Assembly: GCA_030447585.1 (NCBI GenBank)
Contig: JAUJOO010000001.1
Span: 154,213-218,212, forward strand
DNA: 64,000 nucleotides
Reading direction: 5' to 3'
Origin: Nocardioidaceae bacterium
GTDB taxonomy: Bacteria; Actinomycetota; Actinomycetes; Propionibacteriales; Nocardioidaceae
Part shown: in pieces, positions 32,838-42,811 of the stretch
Numbering within the stretch: the stretch's first letter is position 1
Layout: each line of letters opens with the position of its first letter
Notes under the pieces: model-generated
The model's database searches: none
Seen by the model: only the letters and a program-made list of their open reading frames with translations
What the model was told of the DNA's origin: nothing
Made by a program: the position numbers and the translations under genes

Positions 32838-33295
32838 GCGACCACCCTCGGCCGGCATCGGTGACAATGACGGAGCTGGTCGTCAGGGTGCTCGTGGCGG
32901 CCGGGTTGGGAATCCAGGCCGTCATCCACCTGAAGCTGGCTCCCAACTACCAGCTGGCGTTCCCCGACGGGATCGGCGCAGGCACCCTGTTTCGGATCGA
33001 GGCCGCGGCCGCGATCCTGGCCGGTCTCTACCTGTTGGCCCGCGGGTCCCGACCGGCGTACCTGCTGGCGGCCGCTGTCGCACTCGGTGGCCTCGCCGCC
33101 GTCGTGCTCTATCGCTACGTCGACGTCGGATCCTTCGGGCCGATGCCGGCCATGTACGAACCGATCTGGTTCTTCGAGAAGACTCTGAGCGCCATTGCCG
33201 AGGCGGCTGCGGGCGTGCTGGCGCTGGTGGGAGCCCTCTTGGCCGGGCGGATATCGCGTCACGACACCCCGGCGACTGCTGGCAGTCGCCGCTGA
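32834..33295 (+). CDS. Small integral membrane protein coupled to cupredoxin
   Basis: 153 aa from GTG 32834, overlapping the cupredoxin stop (GTGA). Four hydrophobic segments (VVRVLVAAGLGIQAVIHLKLAP, IEAAAAILAGLYLLA, AYLLAAAVALGGLAAVVLYRYVDVG, AIAEAAAGVLALVGALLAG) with conserved-looking His and acidic residues near helix ends. I cannot name a family. Coupling suggests it works with the copper lipoprotein. Copy 2 of the module lacks it. Confidence 0.75.
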   Translation: MSDHPRPASVTMTELVVRVLVAAGLGIQAVIHLKLAPNYQLAFPDGIGAGTLFRIEAAAAILAGLYLLARGSRPAYLLAAAVALGGLAAVVLYRYVDVGSFGPMPAMYEPIWFFEKTLSAIAEAAAGVLALVGALLAGRISRHDTPATAGSRR

Positions 33296-33371
33296 GCCGC
33301 TGCGCCTACGTCGCGGCACCCCGCGGGGGCAGGCAGCAACTGCTGCCTGCTCTGCCGGTCGTCCCAGTGAG

Positions 33372-34505
33372 CTAATGCGACACACCGGCGCGCGGGAGCT
33401 GAACGAGAAAGCGGCAGCCCTCGTCGACGTTGTCGACCCGCACTGTGCCGTGGTGAGCCTCGGCGATGCCGCGTACGATCGCCAACCCCAGGCCGGACCC
33501 AGCCGACCACTGCGCTGACTCCGGAGTACGGGCGTCGCTGCCCCGCCAGGCGACGTCGAACACCCTGTCCAGGTCCTCCGGCGCAATGCCGCCGCAGGCG
33601 TCCTCGACGGCCACCTCTACCCCGTCTCGACCGGCTCGACCCGTCACTTCCACGCGACCCGCACTCGGGGTATGACGGATGGCGTTCGTGACCAGGTTCG
33701 AGATCATTCTCGACAGCTCTCGCGGGTCCGCCTGGACTGCAACACCGGGCTCGGCGTAACCGCCGAGCTCAACCCCGCGCGCCTGTGCTACCGGACCACT
33801 CACCGCCAGCACCTCGCTGATGGCCTCGTCGAGCGAGACAGCCTCGAGCGTAAGGTCCAAGGCCCCGGCGTGGATGCGGGAGAAGACGAAGAGGTCGTCG
33901 ACCATCTGCGCCATCTTGTCGACGGTCAGCCGCATCTGTACGTGGTAGCGAGCAGGATCCTCGGCGATGCCGTCCTCCAACGCCTCGGCCATCGCTCTCA
34001 GGCCGGCGAGCGGCGTTCTCAGGTCGTGGGACGTCCAACTGATGAGCTCGCGCCGCGACGCCTCGAGGGATCGCTCGCGTTCACGCGACTCGGTCAGCCG
34101 CTGGGAGGTCACCGCGAGCTGGTCCGACACCGCGGCGAGCTCCGCCGGTACGTCGTCTGGGCGTACGAAGGTCCCGCTCTCTCCGAGCATGCGGGTTGCC
34201 TCCAGCACCGCCTGCGAGCCCGACACGGCCCAGCGAGCCACCAGCAAGGAGAAGGCGAGAGCGACCAGACCGGACGCGGCGACGACCTGTAAGACGACGC
34301 CGAAGTCGTGCTCCGAGAGGAACATCTCCTTGGCGGTGGCGATCGCGCCGGCCGCGATGCCGAGGACAGCGCACAGTGCGACCATGGCGAACGCCCAGCG
34401 CACCGAGCGACGCCGCACCAGGTAGGCGAGCACCAGACCGACCACCCCGACCGCCGCTGCCGATCCCGCCGCGAGGCAGATGACTACGACGGTGTCACGG
34501 TTCAC
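33372..34505 (-). CDS. Sensor histidine kinase
   Basis: 377 aa, GTG start. Three to four N-terminal helices (to about residue 95) with almost no external loop, a short linker, then HisKA with the phospho-acceptor in LISWTSHDLRTPLAG. The HATPase_c domain has the N-box NLVTNAIRHTPS, EDACGGIAPEDLDRVFDV and GSGLGLAIVRG. The lack of a sizeable sensor domain suggests an intramembrane signal. The start overlaps the response regulator stop by 11 bp. Directly downstream of its membrane oxidoreductase neighbours in the same strand. Confidence 0.94.
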   Translation of the reverse strand: MNRDTVVVICLAAGSAAAVGVVGLVLAYLVRRRSVRWAFAMVALCAVLGIAAGAIATAKEMFLSEHDFGVVLQVVAASGLVALAFSLLVARWAVSGSQAVLEATRMLGESGTFVRPDDVPAELAAVSDQLAVTSQRLTESRERERSLEASRRELISWTSHDLRTPLAGLRAMAEALEDGIAEDPARYHVQMRLTVDKMAQMVDDLFVFSRIHAGALDLTLEAVSLDEAISEVLAVSGPVAQARGVELGGYAEPGVAVQADPRELSRMISNLVTNAIRHTPSAGRVEVTGRAGRDGVEVAVEDACGGIAPEDLDRVFDVAWRGSDARTPESAQWSAGSGLGLAIVRGIAEAHHGTVRVDNVDEGCRFLVQLPRAGVSH

Positions 34506-35184
34506 GCCCTACCTCCCAGCGGTAGCCGACGCCCCAGACGGTAGCCAGCCGTGTCGGGTTGGTCGGATCGGCATCGATCTTCTCCCGCAGCCGGCGCACG
34601 TGGACGGTCACCGTTGACTGGTCGCCGTACGACCAGCCCCAGACCTTCTCCAAGAGCTCCACGCGGGTAAAGGCGACACCGGGGTGCGCCATGAAGAACC
34701 GAAGGAGGTCGAACTCCCGGAGAGTCAGGGCGAGCGGCGCCCCGTCGAGGCGGACCTGACGACTTGGACCGTCGACGACCAGGGCCCCATCGCGCCAGAC
34801 CCTGCTGTCAAGGCTGGCCTTCTCCCGCGTCCTTCGCAGCACCGAACTGACGCGGAGCACGAGCTCGCGTGGGGAGAACGGTTTCGTGAGGTAGTCGTCG
34901 GCACCGATCTCCAGACCGGTGACGCGGTCGGCCTCACTGCCGAGTGCCGTAAGCATGATGACCGGCAGGTCGTCTCTGAGTCGGAGCCGGCGGCACACCT
35001 CCAGCCCGTCGAGTCCGGGCAACATCACGTCGAGGACGACGAGGTCTGGGCGCTCGTGGCCAACCATCGACAAGGCGGTCTCGCCGTCCGAGGCCTCCGC
35101 CACGTCGTACCGCTCCGCGCGCAGGTAGGAGATCACCACCTCCCGGACGGTCGGGTCGTCGTCGACCACCAGAACGCGGCTCAC
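34495..35184 (-). CDS. OmpR/PhoB-type response regulator
   Basis: 229 aa from GTG 35184, which has AAGG 6 nt upstream; the track start at 35373 would reach into the upstream gene. Receiver domain VSRVLVVDDDPTVREVV with phospho-Asp in DLVVLDVMLPG, Thr/Lys switch residues in VIMLTA and LTKPF, then a winged-helix effector (LTLREFDLLRFFMAHPGVAFTRVELLEKVWGW, VTVHVRRLREKI, TVWGVGYRW). Partner of the overlapping kinase gene. Confidence 0.95.
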   Translation of the reverse strand: MSRVLVVDDDPTVREVVISYLRAERYDVAEASDGETALSMVGHERPDLVVLDVMLPGLDGLEVCRRLRLRDDLPVIMLTALGSEADRVTGLEIGADDYLTKPFSPRELVLRVSSVLRRTREKASLDSRVWRDGALVVDGPSRQVRLDGAPLALTLREFDLLRFFMAHPGVAFTRVELLEKVWGWSYGDQSTVTVHVRRLREKIDADPTNPTRLATVWGVGYRWEVGREP

Positions 35185-35218
35185 GTGCAGCCTTGCGCGG
35201 TTGTCGTGTGCTCGAGTC

Positions 35219-35734
35219 TCATGTGCCCGATTGTCCCTCGGCCGCCGCACGAGCAGCCCGGAAGCCGTTCCCGTCGGCAGCAGGTACGTCGTGTGCGCGG
35301 TCTCCGCCAGGGTTGTCCTCGTCACCACGACTGGCTGACTGCCGCCGCTGCCACCAGGAGCCGACCGCGACACCGAGCGTTGTCAGGAGGGCCAGCACGA
35401 GCCAGCCACCGACGTAGTCGCGGTCGAGGAGTGTCGGGTTGTCCTCGCGTGCCCCGAAGCGTCCGAGCACGGGGAGAGCCATCAGCGTGGCCGAGCCGAG
35501 GACCACGAAGCCGGCGACCACGGGCATCCGTGCCCACACGGGAAGTACCCTCATCACGACCGCTCCGACAAGCACCACCACCGGTGCCAACATTGCATCG
35601 TGGACGACGGCACCACCGACCAGCCACAGCAGCGCATCGCGCAGGTCAGCACCGTCTTGGCCGAGCAGCTTCCACAGGCCGACCGCGGCCAGCCCGACAC
35701 CGGCCAGGCCGAGAATGCTGCGGACCGTCCTCAC
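35219..35734 (-). CDS. Hypothetical membrane protein
   Basis: 171 aa from GTG 35734 (GAGGTGACGGT upstream). Four hydrophobic helices (ILGLAGVGLAAVGLWKLL, MLAPVVVLVGAVVMRVLP, VVAGFVVLGSATLMALPVL, WLVLALLTTLGVAVGSWW) and a polar C-terminal tail. No family recognised. Its start overlaps the frame-corrected stop of the molybdopterin oxidoreductase by 4 bp, so the two proteins are probably made together and may form a membrane complex. Confidence 0.75.
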   Translation of the reverse strand: MRTVRSILGLAGVGLAAVGLWKLLGQDGADLRDALLWLVGGAVVHDAMLAPVVVLVGAVVMRVLPVWARMPVVAGFVVLGSATLMALPVLGRFGAREDNPTLLDRDYVGGWLVLALLTTLGVAVGSWWQRRQSASRGDEDNPGGDRAHDVPAADGNGFRAARAAAEGQSGT

Positions 35735-36956
35735 ACCGTCACCTCGAGGCGGCTGACCCACTTGGTCTGCAGAACGCCCGGACGAGCCGGCGCGATGATC
35801 CGACAGGGAAGCCGTGGTCGATGCTCAGCGTCTCGCCGTTGAGCTCGAGCGCGAGCAGTGTCAGCGGATCACGGGCGAACTGGCGCGGCAGCGAGGTCAC
35901 GGTGAACGGCCCGTCACGCTGGAGCGACTCGACGGTGACGTCTGCCTCGGCGGGTGCGCCCAGCTGGTCGAGCAGATGGCTGACACGAACGCCGGTCCAC
36001 TCACCGGACGCGCTCCAGCCCTCGACGCAAGCGATGGGTAGCGTCGCCGTCGTCTGGGGCATCGACCTGAGGTCGGCGAGGGTGAATGTCGCGGATCGGT
36101 CTTTGTGGGTGACCTCGAGGGTGTACGACGGGGAAGTGGCGGCAGGCACCACCTTCGCCGCGACAGCACTCGTGTTGATGGGCACACCCTGGGGTCCGTC
36201 ACCCGAGCGGACCGCGAAGATGGACACTCGTCGCAGCCAGGGAACAGACGCTCCCGCGGTGCTGAGGACGACGACGCCCGTCGCAAGCCAGGTGGCTCGC
36301 AGCAGCCCCCGACGGCTCAGTCCCGCGGTCACCGGACCGGTGCGGGGTACAGACTCACCGGGGTGCGGGCTGGTGGCCCGCTCCGCGTCGGTGTCGTCCG
36401 AGCGAAGCCCGGCGTCCACGCTGCCGGTCAGAGCGTCTCGGATGACCGGAAGCTTGACGGCGATATGCAGCGCGAGTGACCCGATCGCCACCCAGGCCAC
36501 GGCATAGTGGGCCGAGCGGAAGCTGAACGCCCACGGGTACCACTGGGAGGAGTTCGCCAGCCCGGTGACCAGCTGGAAGATGGCGGCCAGGACGAGCAGC
36601 GTGATCGAGGCGCGCTCGGCCAGCTGGACGCCCAGGCGCCGAACGTGGAGCAGGTCAAGTCGCTCGAAGAGCTTGGGGAACACCGACCACAGCTTGACGA
36701 GCAACAGCGGCACCGCGGCGCTTCCTGCGATCAGATGCACGCCCTGAGTGACGCGGTACAGCCATTCGGGACGCGTCGGTAGCGTGAGCCAGGTCGGGTT
36801 GTCCTGCGCGAAGTGGCTGTACAGACCGGTCACGAAGGCGAGGAAGAAGGTGATCCCCAGCCACAACCCGACCCGCGCCGTCACCTCGGGTCCTCGAAGC
36901 CGCGACGTGAAGTCCTGAGGCCGCGGGATCAGCCGGCGCGGGTCTGGTAGGCGCAT
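35731..36956 (-). CDS. Membrane-anchored molybdopterin-dependent oxidoreductase (sulfite oxidase fold), C-terminal frameshift
   Basis: About 408 aa when corrected. The N-terminal half is a cytochrome b561-like membrane domain with several helices and His residues (GLYSHFAQDNPTW, VTQGVHLIAGSAAVPLLLVKLW, SFRSAHYAVAWVAIGSLALHIAVKLP). The C-terminal half is a sulfite-oxidase-type Mo-cofactor domain including the Mo-ligand Cys in LPIACVEGWSASGEWTGVRV. A run of three G at 35806-35808 (four expected) shifts the last 20 codons: the printed frame ends VGSSRRLVRAF, while the +1 frame gives PCRIIAPARPGVLQTKWVSRLEVTV and stops at 35731, overlapping the next start. Fusion of haem and Mo domains suggests quinone-linked electron transfer. 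Substrate unknown. Confidence 0.85.
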
Positions 36957-36958
36957 GC

Positions 36959-37655
36959 CTAGTCCTTCTTTTCCAGCGCCGCGAACCAGCGACCACCTGA
37001 GTCGACCAGTTCAAGCACTCTCAAGGACGCCTCGAAGGCCAGCCCCTCCAACCGGTCGGCCGGCACCGTCGCCCAGGGGAACGGTCGGGTACGGCGCCCG
37101 GCCACCTCCAACCGCAGCCGGTGGACGCCGATGTGGCCCCCCGGGGGCAGAGACGTCAGCGACGATGCGGCCGCGCGACGCCAAGATGTTGCCAAGTCGA
37201 CGCAGGAGCCGCAGCGGGTCGCCGCCGATTCCGATGTTGCCGTCTGCCAGCAGCGCCGTACTCCAGCGTCCCTCTCCCGGGAGCGTGGCGAACACGTCGC
37301 GGTGCACAGCCATGGCTCCTCGGGACCGGGTGAGCTCGACAGCCTCGGGGACCACGTCGATGCCGAGAGCCAAGACGCCACGTCCGAGCAGTGCCCTGCT
37401 CATTCGGCCGGGGCCGCAGCCGACGTCGACCGTCGCGTGGAGGCAGCGACTGAGGAGCTCGTGGTCAGCGGCATCCGCGTCGGCACGCCACCGATGCGCG
37501 GGGAGCAGGAAGTCACCGCCGCTGGCCCCGGTCACTAGACAAGGCTCGCCACGCAGGGCGGCCGCGAACGCCTCGCCGGCGCTGAGGTCGTCTCTGTTGC
37601 GGCAGCAGGCGGGATGGTTCGGCAGGGCCTCGAGGCCACGAGGCACGGCACTCAT
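36959..37655 (-). pseudogene. Class I SAM-dependent methyltransferase, one frameshift
   Basis: ATG 37655 overlaps the TIGR04282 gene stop (ATGA). SAM motif I in TVDVGCGPGRMSRALLGRG and following GIDVVPEAVELTRSRG. The frame shifts at a run of six C at 37137-37142 (five expected), after which the other frame supplies GGHIGVHRLRLEVAGRRTRPFPWATV and RVLELVDSGGRWFAALEKKD, ending at 36959. Corrected length is about 231 aa. The locus order GT2, TIGR04282, methyltransferase, Mo-oxidoreductase recurs in actinobacteria as I recall, but the substrate is unknown. Confidence 0.8.
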
Positions 37656-38352
37656 CGAGCAGCTCCATGCACGATCTGCCCGAGCAGCTTCGCGAAGCGG
37701 GTGGAAGGCGCCAGGGCAGCCACCCGAAAGGCGTCGTCCATGGTGTCGACATCTGTCAAGGCGTGCAGCCGACTCACCCGTGCACCGGTGGACTCGAGCG
37801 CGGCCTGGGTGAGGTCGCAGGTGTCACTCTGCGACATCGGAACCTGTGTCAAGGCGTCGACGTATCCCGCAGCTCTGGTGGCCAACCCCACCAGCCGCCA
37901 TCGGTGGCAGGGCCGAGAGCAACGTGACCGCTGCGCGAACTCGCAACGTCCACGGCGGCAGCCAGGTCGGCGAGGTCCCGACCAGTGATCTGAGGGGTGT
38001 CGGTCCCGATCTGGACGAGTGGCGCGTCGTCTCCGGGTGTGTCGGCCACGTCATGGTGGGCGTTCACCAGTCTTTCCGCAAACGTCGTACCCCGCTGGGT
38101 AAGGACGCGCCAGTCAGTGAGACGGGCAGCGATCTCGTCGCCGTCCACCGCGGCGCGGAGATCTCCACTGAGGGCGAGGATGCGGGTGTCCGCCGGGGAG
38201 ACACTCTCGACGGCGTCGAGCGAGTCGAGCAACGCGGCGGCAGCGAGCGCAGCCGCTTGCGCATCGCCGACCGCAGTCGCAAGCCTGGTCTTGGACAGGC
38301 CGGCGACCGGGGATTTGGCGACGACAAGGACCCGGGCGGCGAAGCCACTCAC
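37652..38352 (-). pseudogene. TIGR04282-type (DUF2064) glycosyltransferase A family protein, one frameshift
   Basis: GTG 38352 overlaps the GT2 stop (GTGA). Nucleotidyltransferase-like GT-A opening VLVVAKSPVAGLSKTRLATAVG, then the family motif PLVQIGTDTPQITGRDL and LGPATDGGWWG. At a run of four C (37886-37889; five expected) the frame changes. The other frame continues LATRAAGYVDALTQVPMSQSDTCDLTQAALESTG to 37652. The corrected product is about 233 aa, normal for the family. It probably cooperates with the adjacent GT2 enzyme; acceptor unknown. Confidence 0.8.
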
Positions 38353-39008
38353 GGCAACACCCGCGCGAAGTCCCGAGCTGTGCGCAGGGTTCCGCGGACC
38401 GTTCCCGACACCTTTGACTTGGTGCCGGCTGCCCGAGGCCGATACGTGATGTCGTGCTCGCGGAACAGCCAGCCTGCCGCCTGAGCCTTCACGAGCAGCT
38501 CGACCGGATAACCAAAGCGCCTGTCCTGCAGGTCGAGCCCCAGCAGGTCTCGGCGACGGCACACCCGCATCGGTGCTATGTCGTGGACGGGGAGGCCGGT
38601 ACGCCACCGAAGCCAGGCCAACACCGCCGCGTTCCCCAGCCTGGCATGCCATGGCTGTACGCCTGCTGCGCTCGAGCGTCGGCGGCCGACCGCCATGCGG
38701 GCGCGTCCCTCTTCGACGTCGTCGAGCATGGGCAACAGGTCGGCCGGGTCCATTGACCCGTCTGCGTCCATGACTGCGATGAGCTCCGCAGTCGCTGCTC
38801 TGACGCCGGCGTGGACCGCAGCGCCGTACCCCGCAACGCTCTCCAGCACCACGGTCGCCCCGAGAGCCCGGGCGACGTCGGCTGTGTCGTCACAAGAACC
38901 GTTGTCGACGACGATGACGCGAAGGTCAGCGGGCACCTTGGCCAGCAGCGCCGGCAAGGCGGCCGCCTCGTCTCGACACGGAAGCACAAGGTCACAACGG
39001 GCGGGCAC
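38349..39008 (-). CDS. Glycosyltransferase family 2 protein
   Basis: 219 aa from GTG 39008. GT-A fold: CDLVLPCRDEAAALPALLAKVP, VIVVDNGSCDDTADVARALGA, and the metal/nucleotide site VMDADGSMDPADLLPMLDDV, similar to dolichyl-phosphate-mannose synthase-type enzymes. The end GTKSKVSGTVRGTLRTARDFARVLP is characteristic of the short undecaprenyl-phosphate sugar transferases. First gene of the minus-strand set running down to the histidine kinase. Confidence 0.9.
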   Translation of the reverse strand: MPARCDLVLPCRDEAAALPALLAKVPADLRVIVVDNGSCDDTADVARALGATVVLESVAGYGAAVHAGVRAATAELIAVMDADGSMDPADLLPMLDDVEEGRARMAVGRRRSSAAGVQPWHARLGNAAVLAWLRWRTGLPVHDIAPMRVCRRRDLLGLDLQDRRFGYPVELLVKAQAAGWLFREHDITYRPRAAGTKSKVSGTVRGTLRTARDFARVLP

Positions 39009-39140
39009 CCCAAAAGACTAGGTAAGACCGCGAACCGCTGACGCTCACAACACTTACGGAACTGTGACACCGCCCGTTGGTGCTTTGAACGCCGTGCGAC
39101 ATCGGGCCGCAGGTGAACACGCCGCATTAGGCTCGCCGGT

Positions 39141-40522
39141 ATGTCTTCACGGGCGGCGCTCTCGTCTACGCACCGGCTCCTTGCCCCGCTCCGTTTCCGT
39201 AGCAGCACACCGCTGACAGGGCTCACCATCTCGGTGGCGCTGATGGTGGTCGCGATGGCAGTTCCCGCGATCTTCGGCTGGGACGTGCATGTGCGCTACT
39301 TCCCGCCACTGCACGCGGAGTGGGAGCCGCGCTATGGGCCGGGGACGCTGCCCGCCATCGTCGTGGCGGGCGTCTCGCTCGTCTACGCGCGGCGCGTGGC
39401 CGCCACCGCAAGCTGGCGCAACCTGCTGGCCGGTGCTTACGGGCTCGGGGTGGCGTGGATGGTCAGCCTTGCCACGGTGGACGGCTGGGGCGGCATCGGC
39501 GACATCCTTGAGACGGACTACGAGTACCTGCGCACCGCTCGGACGATCACCAGCGTGGCTGACGTTTCGACGATGCTGCACGGGTACGTCGACCGGATCC
39601 TCTCCAGTCATCCCGACAACTGGCCGGTTCACGTGGCCGGGCATCCACCGGGGGCTGTGCTGTTCTTCGTGGCACTCGTGGCCATCGGGCTGGGTGGTGG
39701 TCTGGCTGCCGGCTGGGTCGTGCTGCTGATTGCCGCGACCACACCACTGGCAGTCCTGACGACGCTGCGGGTCCTCGGCGCGGAGGCGCAGGCCCAGGAC
39801 GCGGCGCCATTCCTCGTCGTCGGACCGGCCGCGATCTGGATGGCGGTCTCGGCCGACGCGATGTTCGCGGCGGTCGGAGCTTGGGGGCTTGCGTGCCTCG
39901 CGATCGCCGCAACCCGCGACGCAGCTCGTGCCGCGGTGGGATGGAGTCTGTTGGCGGGTCTCCTGCTCGGCTACTGCGTGATGTTGTCGTACGGTCTGCC
40001 CGCGCTGGGCATCTTGGCTCTCGCCGTCCTGCTGGTTGCGCGTAATGCCCGACCCCTGCCGTGGGCGGCAGTCATGGCGTTCGCCGTCGTGCTCACGTTC
40101 GCGGCTGCCGGGTTCTCTTGGTGGGAGGCGTTCCCGGTCCTTCGCGAGCGGTACTACGACGGCGTGGCCAGTAACCGGCCCATGGTCTACTGGAGCTGGG
40201 GCAGCCTTGCCGCGCTGTCATTTTCGGCTGGACCGGTCGTCGGGTCGGCGGTCGGGCAGGTGCTGGCCCGGGCACGGGGGCCTGGCGCGGTACGAGTGAA
40301 CAACGCCCCGTGGTGATCCTCACGCTGGGCGCGGTCGTGACCGTTGTGCTCGTCGACCTCTCGGGTATGAGCAGGGCAGAGGTCGAAAGGATATGGCTGC
40401 CTTTCGTGCCGTGGCTGCTCGTGGGAACGGCGCTGCTGTCCCCGCAGTGGCGAAAGATCGGGCTGGGCATCCAGGTCGGGCTCGCCCTCGCCGTACAGCA
40501 TCTGCTCTTCACCGGCTGGTAG
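39141..40522 (+). pseudogene. GT-C-type integral membrane protein, one frameshift
   Basis: Starts MSSRAALSSTHRLLAPLRF; about ten helices, with a conserved external motif HVAGHPPGAVLFFVALV reminiscent of GT-C mannosyltransferases. The first frame ends at 40316 just after a run of four C at 40305-40308 (five expected). The other frame continues VILTLGAVVTVVLVDLSGMSRAEVERIWLPFVPWLLVG to 40522, completing the last two helices. The motif AEVERIWLPFVPW is familiar from polyprenol-dependent transferases, so sugar transfer outside the membrane is a fair inference. Divergent from the GT2 gene. Confidence 0.75.
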
Positions 40523-40548
40523 AGCGCGGGCAGCCGGGTACCTTGACG

Positions 40549-41594
40549 TCAGCGCTCACGCAGCGGCGAATGTGCGAACTCGCGCAACCCGTCTCGGGGC
40601 CGGACTTCGGCCCTGAACCCGAGCTCCGTCTCAGCCCGTTTGGGGTCGGCCACGATGTGGCGGACGTCGCCGGACCGGAACTGGCCGGTGGTCTTGGGCA
40701 TCAGGCCGGTAGATGCAGCACCGGAGATCGTTGTCGCCACGTCGGCGATGGCTACGGGCTCTCCGGAACCGATGTTGTAGGCGGCAAACGTATCCGGGGC
40801 GAGGCGGACTACCTGCTCCACGGCCAGCGCGTTGGCGTGGGCGACGTCACGCACGTGCACGAAGTCGCGCATCTGCCCGCCGTCCTCGAAGACCGTCGGC
40901 GCCTGCCCGCGAGCGAGCGCGGAGCGAAACATCGCCGCCACCCCCGCGTACGGCGTGTCGGCGGGCATGTGGGGGCCGTAGACGTTGTGGTAGCGCAGCG
41001 CGATCGCGGCGCCGGGCAGCTGGCGTGTCCAGGCGGAGGTGAAGTGCTCTTGCGCGACCTTGCTGGCTGCGTAGCTGCTCTGCGGGTTGAGGCGGGCATC
41101 TTCGTCGACAAGCTTCCACTGCATCGGCTCGCCACACACAGGACAACCGACCTCAAACCTGCCCTGCCTCAGCGCCTGGAGACTTCTGGCGGTTGCGTCC
41201 TGGTCGCCATGCTGCGGGCACGCGTAGCGGCCGTCGCCGTACACGACCATCGAGGACGCGAGGACGAGCCGGTCCACACCGGCCGCGGCCATGGCGGCGA
41301 GCACGACGGCGGTGCCGAGGTCGTTGTGGCCGGCGTAGAGCGGCAGGTCACGCGGTGTGAGCCCCGCGCCCACCATTGCGGCTTGGTGGCACACCACGCC
41401 CACCCCATCCAGCAGAGCAACCATGGTGTCGTGGTCGCGAACATCTGCCCGGAACAGGCCAGGGTCGACCAGAGCAGCACCGTCGCCGTGCGCCTCGGGG
41501 ATGAACGCGTCGACGCAAACGACGTCGTGGCCCCGCGCGCGCAGGGATGCCCTGTCGCGCTACCGATGAATCCGGCAGCACCCGTCAACAACAC
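40549..41594 (-). pseudogene. NAD-dependent epimerase/dehydratase with Cys-rich insertion, one frameshift
   Basis: Extended SDR. N-terminal VLLTGAAGFIGSATG is in one frame. A run of three C at 41550-41552 (four expected) shifts to RARGHDVVCVDAFIPEAHGDG and the rest: SSMVVYGDGRYACPQHG, GCPVCGEPM, Y-x-x-x-K in SSYAASKVAQEHF, and RYHNVYGPHMPADTPYAGVAAMFRSAL. The CPQHG-CPVCG pair between strands probably binds zinc, as seen in some dTDP-rhamnose/UDP-sugar 4-epimerases. The expected start codon six bases further up reads ATC, with a strong CCTCCT complement behind it; GTG 41594 is the nearest standard start. Confidence 0.78.
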
Positions 41595-41637
41595 CTTGAT
41601 GGCGTCGCTCCCTCCTCGTGACGTTCGAGACTCGTCG

Positions 41638-42498
41638 TCACGGCAGCGTGAACGGCAGGTCCATCCCGTCCAGCGCATGGGCGCAGTCGCATCCCTGCCG
41701 CTTGACCGGGAGTGACTCGATGACCGTCGAAAGCAAGTTGCGGAGGCGGTCGAGGCCGCGACCGAACTCGGCGAAGACTTCTTCCTGACTGACTGACTCG
41801 CCACTAGTCACACCCGCGTCGCGATCGGTGACGAGAGCGACCGCGGCGTAACAGAGGGCCAGCTCTCGAGCGAGCACGGCTTCAGGGTGGCCGGTCATGT
41901 TGACGAGTGACCATCCCTGCGCGGCGTACCACTGCGACTCGGCACGGGTACTGAACCGTGGACCCTCGATCACAACCATGGTGGCGGGGCTTGCGATCGT
42001 CTCGTCGGCTGCCCGCAGTGACTCCCGCAGAGCTGGGCAGTAAGGGTCGGCGAACGCGACATGGGCTGCTCCCTCGTCCATGTACGTCTGCACCCGTCCG
42101 CTCGTCCGGTCGACGAGCTGGTCCGGCACGGCGAGGTCGCCCGGACCCAGCCCATCCTGGAGGCTGCCCACCGCGCAAGGAGCGAGCACGCGGCGCACCC
42201 CGAGTGAACGAAGCGCCCAGAGATTGGCCCGGTAGTTGACGCGATGGGGTGGGAACTCATGCCGACGACCGTGACGGGGCAGGAAGGCAACCTGGCGCCC
42301 GGCTACTTTTCCGACCGCGATCGGTGCCGAGGGGTGGCCATACGGCGTCGCGATGTCGACATCTTGAGCATCAGCCAGGAACTCGTAGAAACCCGAGCCT
42401 CCGATCACCGCGATCTCGGGCTCGGAGCCGGCGGGCCGTGCCTCCTTGGCGCGCCCTGGCGTCGGCTGGACAGTCATCCCGGTGGCGATCACCCGCAC
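41638..42498 (-). CDS. mtnP: S-methyl-5'-thioadenosine phosphorylase
   Basis: A 286-aa purine nucleoside phosphorylase-family trimer subunit: EIAVIGGSGFYEFLADAQ, phosphate-binding LPRHGRRHEFPPHRVNYRANLWALRSLGV, VVIEGPRFSTRAES and purine-site NMTGHPEAVLARELALCYAAVALVTDRDAG. It cleaves methylthioadenosine from polyamine synthesis to adenine and methylthioribose 1-phosphate. GTG 42498 has GAGG 4 nt upstream; ATG 42477 is the alternative. Intact, in contrast to its downstream neighbour. Single-copy standalone gene here. Confidence 0.9.
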   Translation of the reverse strand: MRVIATGMTVQPTPGRAKEARPAGSEPEIAVIGGSGFYEFLADAQDVDIATPYGHPSAPIAVGKVAGRQVAFLPRHGRRHEFPPHRVNYRANLWALRSLGVRRVLAPCAVGSLQDGLGPGDLAVPDQLVDRTSGRVQTYMDEGAAHVAFADPYCPALRESLRAADETIASPATMVVIEGPRFSTRAESQWYAAQGWSLVNMTGHPEAVLARELALCYAAVALVTDRDAGVTSGESVSQEEVFAEFGRGLDRLRNLLSTVIESLPVKRQGCDCAHALDGMDLPFTLP

Positions 42499-42715
42499 GT
42501 CGCCTCAGCGGGCGGGGTCTGGGAAGTGGTCAGAGACGGCCCCCGTCGATGCCGTGATGCTGTGGGCGGTCGATGTCATGACGGACCCGGTACCCCTGCC
42601 CCGGTTGACTAAACCGTGCTCGTCGCCATGCTGAGACGGCATTGGGAACTGCGGACTCATGCACAACCTGGCCAAGGAGCAAGACGGTCGACACAGAGTG
42701 ACGGGGCGGCTCCGG

Positions 42716-42811
42716 TCAGGCTCGGCGTCGGGCTTCGCTGACCAAAATGGCGGTGGCCGCCGCGGCAGTGTGTATGCCGCGACGGCCACCGGGTTGGGTG
42801 GGGTTGGTCAT
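42716..42811 (-). pseudogene. Severed 5' end of the sortase gene
   Basis: Downstream of the copy-2 CHRD gene and overlapping its stop (TAATG), the first 20 codons of the 31432 sortase are preserved (MTNPTQPGGRRGIHTAAAAT). The repeat then ends, and the frame runs into unrelated AILVSEARRRA and stops. It shows that the duplication was copied from the sortase-linked locus and cut inside the sortase. Confidence 0.9.
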
